Shown here piece after piece: positions 36,063 through 45,053 of a stretch of DNA of 64,000 nucleotides. Below the pieces are notes generated by a model. That model was not told the origin of the DNA. It worked only from the letters and a program-made list of their open reading frames with translations, and searched no databases. The translations under genes were made by a program, and so were the position numbers. Every line of letters begins with the position of its first letter. Position 1 is the first letter of the stretch. This DNA comes from Cyanocohniella sp. LLY (GTDB lineage Bacteria; Cyanobacteriota; Cyanobacteriia; Cyanobacteriales; Nostocaceae). The stretch is taken from the NCBI GenBank assembly GCA_022241785.1, contig JAKOMP010000004.1, forward strand, positions 66 to 64,065. The letters run 5' to 3'.

Positions 36063-37844
36063 TTAATTAATTATGTTGATTTCATGAATATTCCAGAATG
36101 CGCCACCCAAAGCTGAGTATTTGATGTTGTCAAATTGATTCCGCACTGCTGACAAGGAATAGGGATTTACCAGATAGATAAACGGTAAATTTTCCTGGGT
36201 AATTTTTTGGGTTTCGGCGTAAATTTCTCGGCGCTTGGCTTCGTCTAGTTCCCTAGCCGCTTGAATGTAAAGTTCAGCAATTCTCGTTTCCCAAGGTGCT
36301 ACTTCCCAACCTTCTATAGGCTTTTGTCCGGCTTGGGGTTTTTGATTAAACATGTGTAATCCACCTTCAGGGTTCCAGACGTTAGCCCCATCGTTGGGTT
36401 CTAAACCACCAGTTAAACCCAGTAACGAAGCATCCCAATCAAGAGTATTTGCCAGCTTATCTGTATAAGTATTCCATGCCAATGGCGTGAAATCGACTTG
36501 CATTCCAATTCTGCCTAAGTCTTGGCGAATTTGCGCTCCCATTGCCTCGCGGATTCTATTACCTGCATTTGTCAGTAAAGTGAAGCGTACACGGTTACCA
36601 TCAGCATCTAATAGTTGACCTTGAGCGTTATATTGAAATCCAGCTTTTTTCAACAATTCTTTGGATTTTTCTGGATTGTAATCGTAGACTTTTAATCCTT
36701 CTTCTGGTGCCAAGTAAAAAGGACTTTGGACAGAAATGGGTGAATTTTGGGTTTGACCTAAGCCACGAAAAGTATTATTAATCATGGTTTGGCGGTCAAT
36801 AGCATAAGCGACTGCTTGCCGAAATTCAACTGTATTAAACCAACGAGATTTTATAGGATCTACTAGCGGTTTGCCATCTCTTCTACCTTTATTTAAATTA
36901 AACAAAACAAAAGATGTTCCAGTAGCTGGCCCGCCGTTATAGATTGTGAAATTACCTTGTTTTTCTTGTCGTTTTAATAACGAAAAGTAGTCTGGTGTCA
37001 CTCCCACCGAATCTAACCCACCAGAACGAAATTGCAGTAAAGAAGTATCTGTAGATTCGACAATTTGCCATACTACTCGTTCAATGTAGGGTTGAGCATC
37101 TCCTTGCGGCCCTTTACGCCAATAGTAAGGGTTGCGCTGGAAAACTACACGTTGGCTTGTGTCATAACGCTCTACTTTGTAGGGGCCATTGACAATGATT
37201 TGCTCAGGAGGAGTATCAACGCCCCACTGGGACAAAAATATTGGTTTACCTTCTTGGTCTTTTGTTTTGACAAATTTTTCTAAAGCATGAGCAGGTAAAA
37301 TTGGTAGTCCTAGAGTTCCTAAAAATGGTGCAAATGGTTCTGGGGTAGTGAATTCAACCCGTCGATTATCTATTTTTCTGACTTGAGGTAATGCCCGACT
37401 TTCACCAATTCGGAGAATATCTCTTGTATCTGTGGGAATCTCTTCATTCAGGTAAATGTCATTGTAAGTAAAAATTACATCATCTACTGTTAGTGGTTTG
37501 CCATCAGACCATTTCAAACCCTCTCGTAAAGTCAAAACAAACCCCAACTGATTATCAGTAAGTTTCCATGATTCTGCTAATACAGGTTCAACTTCACCAG
37601 TGATAGGATTTTGGGTTGTTAATCCCTCATAAGTTAAACTAAAAATATTAGGAACTTCTGAACTCAGTGCATAGTTAAAGGTTTTGGGATCACTAAGAAT
37701 ACTAGTTACTAATTGGGGTACTTGAGCCGCTGTAGTTTTAAAGTTAGCTGGGTTACAACCAGCAATAGTAATGGCTGTTGCTGAAGCTAAAATTATAGGT
37801 AACCAAAAACGTTTAATTGTGGTAAGAAGCCTGATAAATTTCAT
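36063..37844 (-). CDS. Peptide/oligopeptide ABC transporter substrate-binding lipoprotein
   Basis: This 593-residue protein has a signal sequence ending in the lipobox TIAGC and the family 5 solute-binding fold: PQLVTSILSDPKTFNYALSS, YEGLTTQNPITGEVEPVLAE, ESWKLTDNQLGFVLTLREGL and a C-terminal lobe with RQDLGRIGMQVDFTPLAW. It should capture peptides or similar ligands in the periplasm. No permease or ATPase gene is adjacent, so it is an orphan binding protein here. Its 3' end abuts STRR repeats. Confidence 0.92.
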   Translation of the reverse strand: MKFIRLLTTIKRFWLPIILASATAITIAGCNPANFKTTAAQVPQLVTSILSDPKTFNYALSSEVPNIFSLTYEGLTTQNPITGEVEPVLAESWKLTDNQLGFVLTLREGLKWSDGKPLTVDDVIFTYNDIYLNEEIPTDTRDILRIGESRALPQVRKIDNRRVEFTTPEPFAPFLGTLGLPILPAHALEKFVKTKDQEGKPIFLSQWGVDTPPEQIIVNGPYKVERYDTSQRVVFQRNPYYWRKGPQGDAQPYIERVVWQIVESTDTSLLQFRSGGLDSVGVTPDYFSLLKRQEKQGNFTIYNGGPATGTSFVLFNLNKGRRDGKPLVDPIKSRWFNTVEFRQAVAYAIDRQTMINNTFRGLGQTQNSPISVQSPFYLAPEEGLKVYDYNPEKSKELLKKAGFQYNAQGQLLDADGNRVRFTLLTNAGNRIREAMGAQIRQDLGRIGMQVDFTPLAWNTYTDKLANTLDWDASLLGLTGGLEPNDGANVWNPEGGLHMFNQKPQAGQKPIEGWEVAPWETRIAELYIQAARELDEAKRREIYAETQKITQENLPFIYLVNPYSLSAVRNQFDNIKYSALGGAFWNIHEINIIN

Positions 37845-37867
37845 AGTTTAAATCCCAAAATGTGAAT

Positions 37868-38467
37868 TCAAGTAGACTGAGATTGTAACCAACCCAGGAA
37901 GTTTTGGGTTTTATGGAAATACTCAATACCATTATTTCGTAACATTTCTGTAACTTCTCGCCTACCAAATTATTTATAATTGCTGCTTAAAAATACTTTA
38001 ATTTCATCTGGATAAAGACGAGCATGAAAAAATATACATCCCAGAATTAATTTATCTATAGTATGTTTTTCCAAAATAGAGATATTGAATGTTTCCTGAA
38101 AAATATTATTATTTAATGTAATCATTTCTGCTTGGCTAATAAGGTAGTTGAATATTGTATCGAAACGCTCTTTGATTTCATTATTTCTGTTAAGAAAGCT
38201 AGTTCTTGATTGCTCTAATTGAAAAAGGAGTAGTTTTGCATTATCCGAATTATCTTGCTCTGCTTCATTAATTTGTATATCTAATTTGCGGAGAAAATCT
38301 AAGTTATATTTTTCTTGTTGTTCCAATGTCATTAAAGCTTCTACATAACAAATACTGGGCAATACCAACCGTACGGAACCAGTAATATTTGTTAAGAAAT
38401 TTTCTGCTTGAGTATTTTGGCCCTTAGCTATACTCATTAAAAAATTAGTTTCAATGTAAATTATCAC
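37868..38467 (-). pseudogene. PIN-like domain protein interrupted by a stop codon
   Basis: A GTG-started frame encodes 165 residues beginning IIYIETNFLMSIAKG, a PIN-like N-terminus (Glu in the place of the first Asp), and ends KVFLSSNYK at a TAA (37970-37972). The frame then continues for 33 codons as FGRREVTEMLRNNGIEYFHK and TQNFLGWLQSQST before a TGA. These residues look like the natural C-terminus of the family, so the TAA is probably a nonsense mutation. The start lies 9 bp after the end of the restored partner frame (38477). Confidence 0.65.
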
Positions 38468-38476
38468 TACAATTAA

Positions 38477-38940
38477 TTAACAAATTTGAGTAGTTCCAGA
38501 TTCTAATAGTTGTAATAAGCCAATATTTGTCATTTCTGGCGATGCGGCCACTGTTTCGGATTTCCAATGATAAGCTAAATCACGCAGCCATGCTTCTGTC
38601 AGACCTATCAGATAAAGACTAAATATTTTTTACTCCGAAATTTTGGTTCATAATGACTCAGAACATCAACAGTATTTAAGCAAAGAATAGGTGCAGATAA
38701 ATCACTACCATCCCATTGGAAAATCTGAATATTTTCCACATCAACCAGCATGGCAAAAGGAATCAATATTTTGGTATTTTGCAAGTAATCAATCAGCCGC
38801 AGAATTGCGTATTTTCTGGTTTTTGCTTCTTTAAAAGTAAAAGGAAACCCTTGAACCTCAGCTATGAGAACAATTTGCCCATCTTTATCAAAGGCAACAA
38901 AATCAGGATGTTCTATTTCTTCTAAGTTTAGAGCTTGCAT
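38477..38940 (-). pseudogene. Frameshifted partner of the PIN-like gene
   Basis: The ATG-started frame (MQALNLEEIEHPDFVAFDKD) runs for 110 residues and stops at 38608 after KYLVFI. A second frame directly continues as LYLIGLTEAWLRDLAYHW and KSETVAASPEMTNIGLLQLL and ends at 38477. The switch falls by a run of six A (about 38628-38633). The front half looks like a PD-(D/E)XK-like or DNA-binding cyanobacterial protein (IVLIAEVQGFPF). I infer a single-base indel in an ancestral gene of about 150 codons in an operon with the PIN-like gene. Confidence 0.6.
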
Positions 38941-39038
38941 GGGTTTAATTGACTACTATTCAAGTTGGCTGAGGGTTGCCAATTATTATTTTTTATCCTA
39001 ACTATTTTGCAAAAATTTCAGTTGTAAGTTAAGAAAAA

Positions 39039-39524
39039 TTACGTTTCAGCCATTAGTAAAACAACAGCATAAGCACATATACCTTCTTCTCGACCAACGG
39101 GGCCTAATTTTTCATTGGTGGTGGCTTTGATGCCAATTTGATTGGGTGGTAATTCTAAAACAGTTGCTAACTTATCCCGCATATTGAAAACATGCGGTTT
39201 TAATTTAGGACGTTCTGCTACGACTACCGAGTCAATATTGCCTATTTCCCAGCCTTGATCTCGAATTAGCTGATGTACTTGAGTTAATAGCACCAAACTA
39301 TCTGCTCCAGCCCACTGAGGGTCACTTGGGGGAAAATAATGACCAATATCCCCTAAAGATAATGCCCCCAACATGGCATCCATAATGGCGTGAGTAAGTA
39401 CATCAGCATCACTATGCCCTAATAAACCAAGTTCATGGGGAATTTGCACGCCTCCTAAAATTAAAGGGCGATCGCTCACCAGTCGATGAATATCGTAGCC
39501 GTTACCAATCCGAATTTTAGTCAT
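39039..39524 (-). CDS. ispF: 2-C-methyl-D-erythritol 2,4-cyclodiphosphate synthase
   Basis: This 161-residue enzyme of the MEP isoprenoid pathway makes the cyclic diphosphate. The zinc site GNGYDIHRL (D and H), [18 protein letters not shown] and the C-terminal [16 protein letters not shown] are intact. It is the second gene after trmD on the same strand, with an STRR array between. It feeds synthesis of carotenoids, phytol and quinone chains. Confidence 0.97.
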   Translation of the reverse strand: MTKIRIGNGYDIHRLVSDRPLILGGVQIPHELGLLGHSDADVLTHAIMDAMLGALSLGDIGHYFPPSDPQWAGADSLVLLTQVHQLIRDQGWEIGNIDSVVVAERPKLKPHVFNMRDKLATVLELPPNQIGIKATTNEKLGPVGREEGICAYAVVLLMAET

Positions 39525-39564
39525 TATTCATTAGTCATTAATTAATCATTAGGCAACAGGCAAT

Positions 39565-39638
39565 AGCCTAAGAACTCTCCCCCCTGCACCCCTGCTTCTT
39601 CTTCCCCTACTCCCCACTCCCCACTCCCCACTCCCCAT
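39565..39638. repeat. STRR array (CCCCACT heptamers) at the trmD 3' end
   Basis: Four perfect CCCCACT heptamers at about 39610-39638 and further degenerate units to the left. On the minus strand they encode the last residues of TrmD (GEWGVGSGE) and its TAG stop codon. Confidence 0.85.
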
Positions 39639-40326
39639 TTTTCTCTTGTTGCCATTTTTCCAGCAAATCAGGTCGGCGATCGCCTGTTCTTTTAATTTGT
39701 TGTTCATACCGCCAGCGGGCAATTTCGGCATGGTTTCCCGATAATAAGACATCTGGCACTTTCCAGCCCCGAAAATTGGCAGGACGAGTGTACTGGGGAT
39801 AGTCTAGCAATCCTTCTTCAAAACTTTCTGCCTTTAGGGACTCGACTTTGCCCACGGTTCCTGGTAAAAGTCTTACCACACCATTAATTAATGCCATTGA
39901 AGGAATTTCTCCTCCAGTGAGAATAAAATCACCCAAAGATACCTCACGAGTAACTAAATGCAACACCCGCTCATCTACTCCTTCGTAATGCCCACAGATG
40001 ACTACTAGCTGGTCATAATTTGTGGCTAACTCTCGCAGTAATGGTTGGTTGATGGTTTCACCCTGGGGACTCATTAAAATAATCTCTCTCCGGGGGAGAG
40101 TCGGTAGCGATTCCACAGCGCTGAAGATGGGTTCTGGCTTCATGAGCATTCCCACCCCGCCGCCGTAGGGTTCATCATCCGCCTTGTGGTGCTTATCAGT
40201 GGTAAAATCCCTGGGATTAATCAGATTTACTTGGGCAATCTGTTTGGCTAAGGCTTTACCAAGCAACCCCGAACTTAAAACTGAGGTAAAACAGTCAGGA
40301 AAAAGTGTAACTATATCAAAGCGCAC
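39607..40326 (-). CDS. trmD: tRNA (guanine-N1)-methyltransferase
   Basis: This 239-residue SPOUT-class enzyme methylates G37 of tRNAs that read CNN codons and prevents frameshifting. Motifs are MRFDIVTLFPDCF, DEPYGGGVGMLMKPEP, VICGHYEGVDERV and the knot segment GDFILTGGEIPSMALINGVV. The start is GTG. The C-terminal dozen residues come from a heptamer repeat and are not family-conserved, so repeat growth has extended or replaced the natural C-terminus. Confidence 0.95.
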   Translation of the reverse strand: MRFDIVTLFPDCFTSVLSSGLLGKALAKQIAQVNLINPRDFTTDKHHKADDEPYGGGVGMLMKPEPIFSAVESLPTLPRREIILMSPQGETINQPLLRELATNYDQLVVICGHYEGVDERVLHLVTREVSLGDFILTGGEIPSMALINGVVRLLPGTVGKVESLKAESFEEGLLDYPQYTRPANFRGWKVPDVLLSGNHAEIARWRYEQQIKRTGDRRPDLLEKWQQEKNGEWGVGSGE

Positions 40327-41049
40327 AGTAATTCGTATTCGAGAACACTAATCTAAAGAATGAATGTCTAGCAAACACCATCAGCCAATGTAGGATAGAA
40401 CTACAGATAAGTTTAATCAATAGTGTCTAAAAGTACCAGAACTATTGATTTTTGGTAGGATCAAAAGTTTTTTAATTACTTAATTTGTGTTTAAATATTG
40501 TCACAAGTACATTTAAATTAATAATCTGACCAAGTTAACAACTTCCAGGATGCATCGATCCAGCCTCAGAAAAAGCGTGTTAAGACCTGCTCGCCCCCAA
40601 TGCCAAAGGGGAAATCTAGTCTCCCAAGCATTATTATTTTGCCAGTCTGGAAAAAGTGGACAGGTGAATAACAAGGCGCTGGCTTTGAGGATCAGCAATG
40701 GACACATGAATATTGAAGCTTTTCTTCACGGAGACGCTGGGCGAACATGTGTATTCAGCGAGAAGTTGGCTATCCAATTTCAGACAAGTGTCCTCCCAAA
40801 AAAAAAGCAAAGTGCAAAAATCATCAGGCTACTGATAAGTTGTGTGGCCATAGCCATACCTTGTTAAAGTCACACGCCATTCGCCACAAGCCCTTCGGGT
40901 ACTCTTCCCTTCGGGACGCTCCGCGAACGAGAACCCCTTCGGGGAACGCAGTCCCCTAGGTCGGGAAACCCTCCTTCAGGGCTGTCTTACCGGTACCGGG
41001 AAACCCGTCCCAGGCGATGGCTCCTGAGGTTGTTGACAGGAGAAACATA
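40327..41049. other. Intergenic region with GC-rich palindromic island
   Basis: I support no gene in this 720-bp gap. Open frames here are short and unlike known proteins. From about 40885 to 41015 there is a compact set of GC-rich inverted repeats (CCCTTCGGG, CCCCTTCGGGG, GTACCGG), typical of dispersed repeats of Nostoc genomes and very different from the AT-rich left part. The cphB promoter is probably within or left of this island. Confidence 0.5.
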
Positions 41050-41913
41050 ATGCCGCAATTAAAAGCTAAATCGCTGGAAATGAGGACACCCCAAGCAACT
41101 AAAACCGCCGTTCTGGTTATCGGAGGCGCAGAAGATAAAGTTCATGGACGCGATATCCTCAGAACTTTTTTTGGCCGTGCCGGTGCTAGTAAGGCCTATA
41201 TTACAATTATTCCATCGGCCTCTCGTGAACCGGCCATTATCGGTGGTCGGTATATTCGCATTTTTGAAGAAATGGGTGCGGAGAAGGTCGAGATTTTAGA
41301 CATCCGCGAACGGGAACAGTGCGAAACGCCGCAAGTTAAAGAATCCTTGGAAGCCTGTAGTGGGGTCTTCCTCACCGGAGGCGACCAGTTACGTCTGTGT
41401 GGTGTATTGTCCGATACGCCAGCTATGGAAATTATCCGGCAGCGGGTGCGATCGGGACAGCTGACCCTAGCAGGAACTAGTGCAGGGGCGGCTGTAATGG
41501 GACATCACATGATTGCCGGCGGTGGTAGTGGCGAAACTCCAAATCGTTCCTTGGTCGATATGGCAACGGGTTTGGGTTTTATCCCGGAAGTGATTGTTGA
41601 CCAGCACTTTCACAATCGTAATCGCATGGGTCGTTTGATTAGTGCGATCGCCGCTCATCCTGATCGTTTAGGTATCGGCATTGATGAAGATACTTGTGCT
41701 GTATTTGAACGCGATGGTTGGCTACAAGTTGTGGGCAAAGGCAGTGTCACCATTGTTGATCCCACAGAAGTAACCCATACAAATGAACCTCATGTCGGCG
41801 CTAATGAACCTCTAACTGTGCATAATTTACGACTGCACATCCTCAGCTATGGCGATCGTTTTCACCTGTACCAGCGGACTGTATTGCCTGCTGTGCATCG
41901 CATCTCCAGCTGA
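41050..41913 (+). CDS. cphB: Cyanophycinase
   Basis: This 287-residue serine exopeptidase of family S51 degrades cyanophycin to beta-Asp-Arg dipeptides. The nucleophile motif is LAGTSAGAAVMG; other conserved stretches are VFLTGGDQLRL and DQHFHNRNRMGRL. I place the start at ATG 41050 (AGGAG 7 nt upstream); an in-frame ATG at 41017 has none. It lies 169 bp upstream of cphA on the same strand, the usual cphB-cphA pairing for turnover of the nitrogen reserve polymer. Confidence 0.95.
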   Translation: MPQLKAKSLEMRTPQATKTAVLVIGGAEDKVHGRDILRTFFGRAGASKAYITIIPSASREPAIIGGRYIRIFEEMGAEKVEILDIREREQCETPQVKESLEACSGVFLTGGDQLRLCGVLSDTPAMEIIRQRVRSGQLTLAGTSAGAAVMGHHMIAGGGSGETPNRSLVDMATGLGFIPEVIVDQHFHNRNRMGRLISAIAAHPDRLGIGIDEDTCAVFERDGWLQVVGKGSVTIVDPTEVTHTNEPHVGANEPLTVHNLRLHILSYGDRFHLYQRTVLPAVHRISS

Positions 41914-42082
41914 CGGAATAGTGTATCAGAGGTTACACTGTCGTTGATCGCTTTATTTCTTGCGGTAGAAAAATGAAAATAATACCATAAAAAAAGAAAA
42001 AACTGTTTATTATGAACAGTTTAGCGGTCAATTTCAGTAAGAAACTAGAATTTTGGTTCCGAATCTCCATCTACCTATTCCC

Positions 42083-44785
42083 ATGAGAATCCTCAAGATC
42101 CAGACCTTACGCGGCCCAAACTACTGGAGCATTCGACGCCACAAGCTGATCGTCATGCGCCTCGATTTAGAAACCCTTGCCGAGACGCCCTCGAATGAAA
42201 TCCCTGGCTTTTATGAAGGATTAGTAGAGGCGCTGCCAAGTCTGGAGGGTCATTATTGCTCGCCTGGCTGTCGTGGTGGTTTTTTAATGCGGGTCAAAGA
42301 AGGCACCATGATGGGCCATATCGTGGAACACGTAGCCTTAGAACTCCAGGAATTAGCTGGAATGCATGTCGGCTTTGGGCGCACACGCGAAACTGCCACA
42401 CCTGGAATTTTCCAGGTAGTAATCGAGTACTTGAATGAGGAGGCGGGACGCTACGCCGGACGAGCCGCTGTGCGGCTGTGTCAAAGTATTGTTGATAGAG
42501 GTCGTTATCCCAAGGCAGAACTTGAGCAAGACATCCAAGATCTGCAAGACTTATGGCGTGAATCTTCTTTAGGCCCTTCCACAGAAGCTATTGTCAAAGA
42601 AGCTGAAAAAAGAGGTATTCCTTGGATGCAGTTGAGTGCGCGCTTTTTGATTCAGTTGGGCTATGGCGTGAATCAGAAGCGGATGCAGGCAACAATGACC
42701 AGTAAGACTGGCATTTTAGGGGTAGAACTAGCTTGCGACAAGGAAGCCACCAAGCGCATTCTCGCAGCCGCAGGAGCGCCAGTACCCAGAGGTACCGTAA
42801 TCAACTTCTTGGACGATTTAGAAGAAGCTATCGAATATGTAGGCGGCTATCCCATTGTCATTAAACCATTAGATGGTAATCATGGACGTGGTATTACCAT
42901 TGATATTAGAAGTTGGGATGAAGCCGAGGCAGCCTACGAAGCGGCGAGACAGGTTTCTCGGTCAATTATTGTTGAGCGTTATTACGTTGGGCGAGACCAT
43001 AGGGTACTAGTTGTAGATGGCAAAGTAGTAGCAGTAGCCGAACGTGTACCAGCTCATGTAGTGGGTGATGGCAGATCTACGATTGCTGACTTAATTGAAG
43101 AAACCAACAAAGACCCCAATCGTGGTGAAGGGCATGATAACATCCTCACCAAAATCGAACTAGACCGTAACAGCTACCAATTACTAGAAAGGCAAGGTTT
43201 TACCCTCAATAGTGTGCCGCCTAAAGGTACAATTTGTTACCTAAGAGCAACAGCTAACTTAAGTACAGGTGGTAGTGCGGTGGATCGTACCGACGAAATC
43301 CACCCAGAAACCGTTTGGTTAGCCCAAAGGGTAGTGAAAATTATTGGTCTGGACATTGCCGGACTGGATGTTGTCACCACAGATATTAGCCGCCCTCTCC
43401 GGGAAGTAGATGCTGTGATTGTGGAAGTTAACGCAGCCCCAGGCTTCCGGATGCACGTCGCCCCCAGTCAAGGTATTCCCCGCAACGTTGCCGGCGCAGT
43501 TATGGATATGCTGTTCCCCAGCGAACAATCTAGCCGCATTCCCATTCTGAGTGTGACGGGTACTAATGGTAAAACTACAACTACTCGACTGTTAGCACAT
43601 ATTTACAAGCAAACAGGTAAAGTAGTAGGTTATACTACAACTGACGGGACATATATCGGTGAATACTTAGTAGAGTCGGGAGATAACACAGGGCCGCAAA
43701 GCGCCCATTTAATCCTGGAAGACCCCACAGTAGAAGTAGCCGTACTAGAAACAGCACGAGGCGGGATTCTGCGGTCTGGGCTAGGGTTTGAAACTGCCAA
43801 TGTAGGTGTAGTGCTAAATGTTGCGGCTGATCATCTAGGCATAGGTGATATAGATACTATCGATCAGTTAGCTAACCTCAAAAGTGTAGTAGCAGAAGCC
43901 GTATTCCCTGATGGCTATGCAGTACTCAACGCTGATGATCACCGTGTGGCGGCCATGGCAGAGAGAACTAAAGCGAATATTGCTTACTTCACAATGAATC
44001 CCGACTCGGAATTGGTGCGGAAGCACGTCCAAAAGAGAGGAGTAGCAGCAGTTTATGAAAACGGCTATTTGTCAATTGTCAAAGGCGATTGGACTCATCG
44101 CATCGAAAGAGCAGAAAATATTCCCTTGACAATGGGTGGACGAGCGCCGTTTATGATTGCCAACGCTTTAGCGGCTAGTTTGGCAGCCTTTGTGCAGAAC
44201 GTCACAATTGAGCAGATTCGTGGTGGCTTGAAGACCTTCCGGGCTTCTGTGAGTCAAACACCGGGGCGGATGAACTTATTTAATTTAGGGAATTATCACG
44301 CCTTAGTAGACTATGCTCACAATCCAGCCAGTTATGAAGCTGTGGGTTCCTTCGTCCGTAACTGGACTACAGGACAGCGAATTGGTGTAATTGGTGGGCC
44401 AGGCGATCGCCGTGACGAAGATTTTGTGACTTTGGGTAAACTCTCAGCTGATATTTTTGACTACATCATTGTCAAAGAAGACGACGATACCAGAGGACGT
44501 CCACGGGGATCGGCTGCTGGTTTAATTATCAAAGGCATCACCCAAGTAAATCCAGATTGTCGCTATGAGTCAATTTTGGATGAAACCGCAGCCATCAACA
44601 AAGCTCTAGATATGGCTCCCGATAACAGTCTGGTGGTAATTTTGCCAGAAAGTGTGAATCGGGCAATCAAATTAATTAAGATGCGCGGTTTAGTGAAAGA
44701 GGAGGTACAGCAACAAAATACCTCCACGACAATCGTAGATTCCCAAAATGGGGTGACATCTTCTGTTATTAATACTTTGCTTTAG
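42083..44785 (+). CDS. cphA: Cyanophycin synthetase
   Basis: This 900-residue enzyme polymerises Asp and Arg into cyanophycin. It has an N-terminal domain, an ATP-grasp domain (about 215-480, KPLDGNHGRGITIDI) that adds Asp, and a Mur-ligase-like domain from about 485 (P-loop VTGTNGKTTTTRLL at about 490) that adds Arg. The ATG at 42083 is chosen over the TTG ten codons upstream. The end converges on tatA. With cphB it forms the synthesis-degradation pair of this reserve. Confidence 0.97.
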   Translation: MRILKIQTLRGPNYWSIRRHKLIVMRLDLETLAETPSNEIPGFYEGLVEALPSLEGHYCSPGCRGGFLMRVKEGTMMGHIVEHVALELQELAGMHVGFGRTRETATPGIFQVVIEYLNEEAGRYAGRAAVRLCQSIVDRGRYPKAELEQDIQDLQDLWRESSLGPSTEAIVKEAEKRGIPWMQLSARFLIQLGYGVNQKRMQATMTSKTGILGVELACDKEATKRILAAAGAPVPRGTVINFLDDLEEAIEYVGGYPIVIKPLDGNHGRGITIDIRSWDEAEAAYEAARQVSRSIIVERYYVGRDHRVLVVDGKVVAVAERVPAHVVGDGRSTIADLIEETNKDPNRGEGHDNILTKIELDRNSYQLLERQGFTLNSVPPKGTICYLRATANLSTGGSAVDRTDEIHPETVWLAQRVVKIIGLDIAGLDVVTTDISRPLREVDAVIVEVNAAPGFRMHVAPSQGIPRNVAGAVMDMLFPSEQSSRIPILSVTGTNGKTTTTRLLAHIYKQTGKVVGYTTTDGTYIGEYLVESGDNTGPQSAHLILEDPTVEVAVLETARGGILRSGLGFETANVGVVLNVAADHLGIGDIDTIDQLANLKSVVAEAVFPDGYAVLNADDHRVAAMAERTKANIAYFTMNPDSELVRKHVQKRGVAAVYENGYLSIVKGDWTHRIERAENIPLTMGGRAPFMIANALAASLAAFVQNVTIEQIRGGLKTFRASVSQTPGRMNLFNLGNYHALVDYAHNPASYEAVGSFVRNWTTGQRIGVIGGPGDRRDEDFVTLGKLSADIFDYIIVKEDDDTRGRPRGSAAGLIIKGITQVNPDCRYESILDETAAINKALDMAPDNSLVVILPESVNRAIKLIKMRGLVKEEVQQQNTSTTIVDSQNGVTSSVINTLL

Positions 44786-44791
44786 TGGAAA

Positions 44792-44820
44792 AGTAGAGAC
44801 GGTGGTATCGCGTCTCTACT
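44792..44820. terminator. Bidirectional hairpin between cphA and tatA
   Basis: AGTAGAGACG and CGTCTCTACT form a perfect 10-bp stem between the two convergent genes; on the minus strand it is followed by TTTT. It probably ends both transcripts. Confidence 0.65.
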
Positions 44821-44825
44821 GCTAA

Positions 44826-45002
44826 CTATTGCTGTTCTTTTTCAGAATCAGTGTCATCATCATCAGTATTGTTTAATTCCTCTTTAAAACCTCGTAAGGT
44901 TTTACCCAGTGCATTTCCCAGTTCAGGAATTTTTTTCGGCCCAAAAATTACAATAGCGACTATGGCAATTATGCCTACTTCCGGCCATCCCAGTCCAAAC
45001 AT
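44826..45002 (-). CDS. tatA: Twin-arginine translocase subunit TatA/E
   Basis: A 58-residue frame on the minus strand reads MFGLGWPEVGIIAIVAIVIF then GPKKIPELGNALGKTLRGFK and an acidic tail. This is the TatA/E hallmark: a short N-terminal membrane helix, FGPKKIPELG hinge and an amphipathic helix with LGKTLRGFKEE. AGGAG lies 7 nt upstream of the ATG. It forms the pore for folded proteins across the thylakoid or plasma membrane. Confidence 0.95.
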   Translation of the reverse strand: MFGLGWPEVGIIAIVAIVIFGPKKIPELGNALGKTLRGFKEELNNTDDDDTDSEKEQQ

Positions 45003-45053
45003 TTGTCTCTCCTGTCAAGGGGTCTTTCTTAACTATAGACATTAAAGGACTAC

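Noticed and set aside
40550-40867. A plus-strand frame of 105 codons upstream of cphB
   Set aside because: It is rich in Arg, Ser and Cys, runs into repeat DNA, has no Shine-Dalgarno sequence and competes with a minus-strand frame of similar quality; it looks like non-coding repeat sequence.
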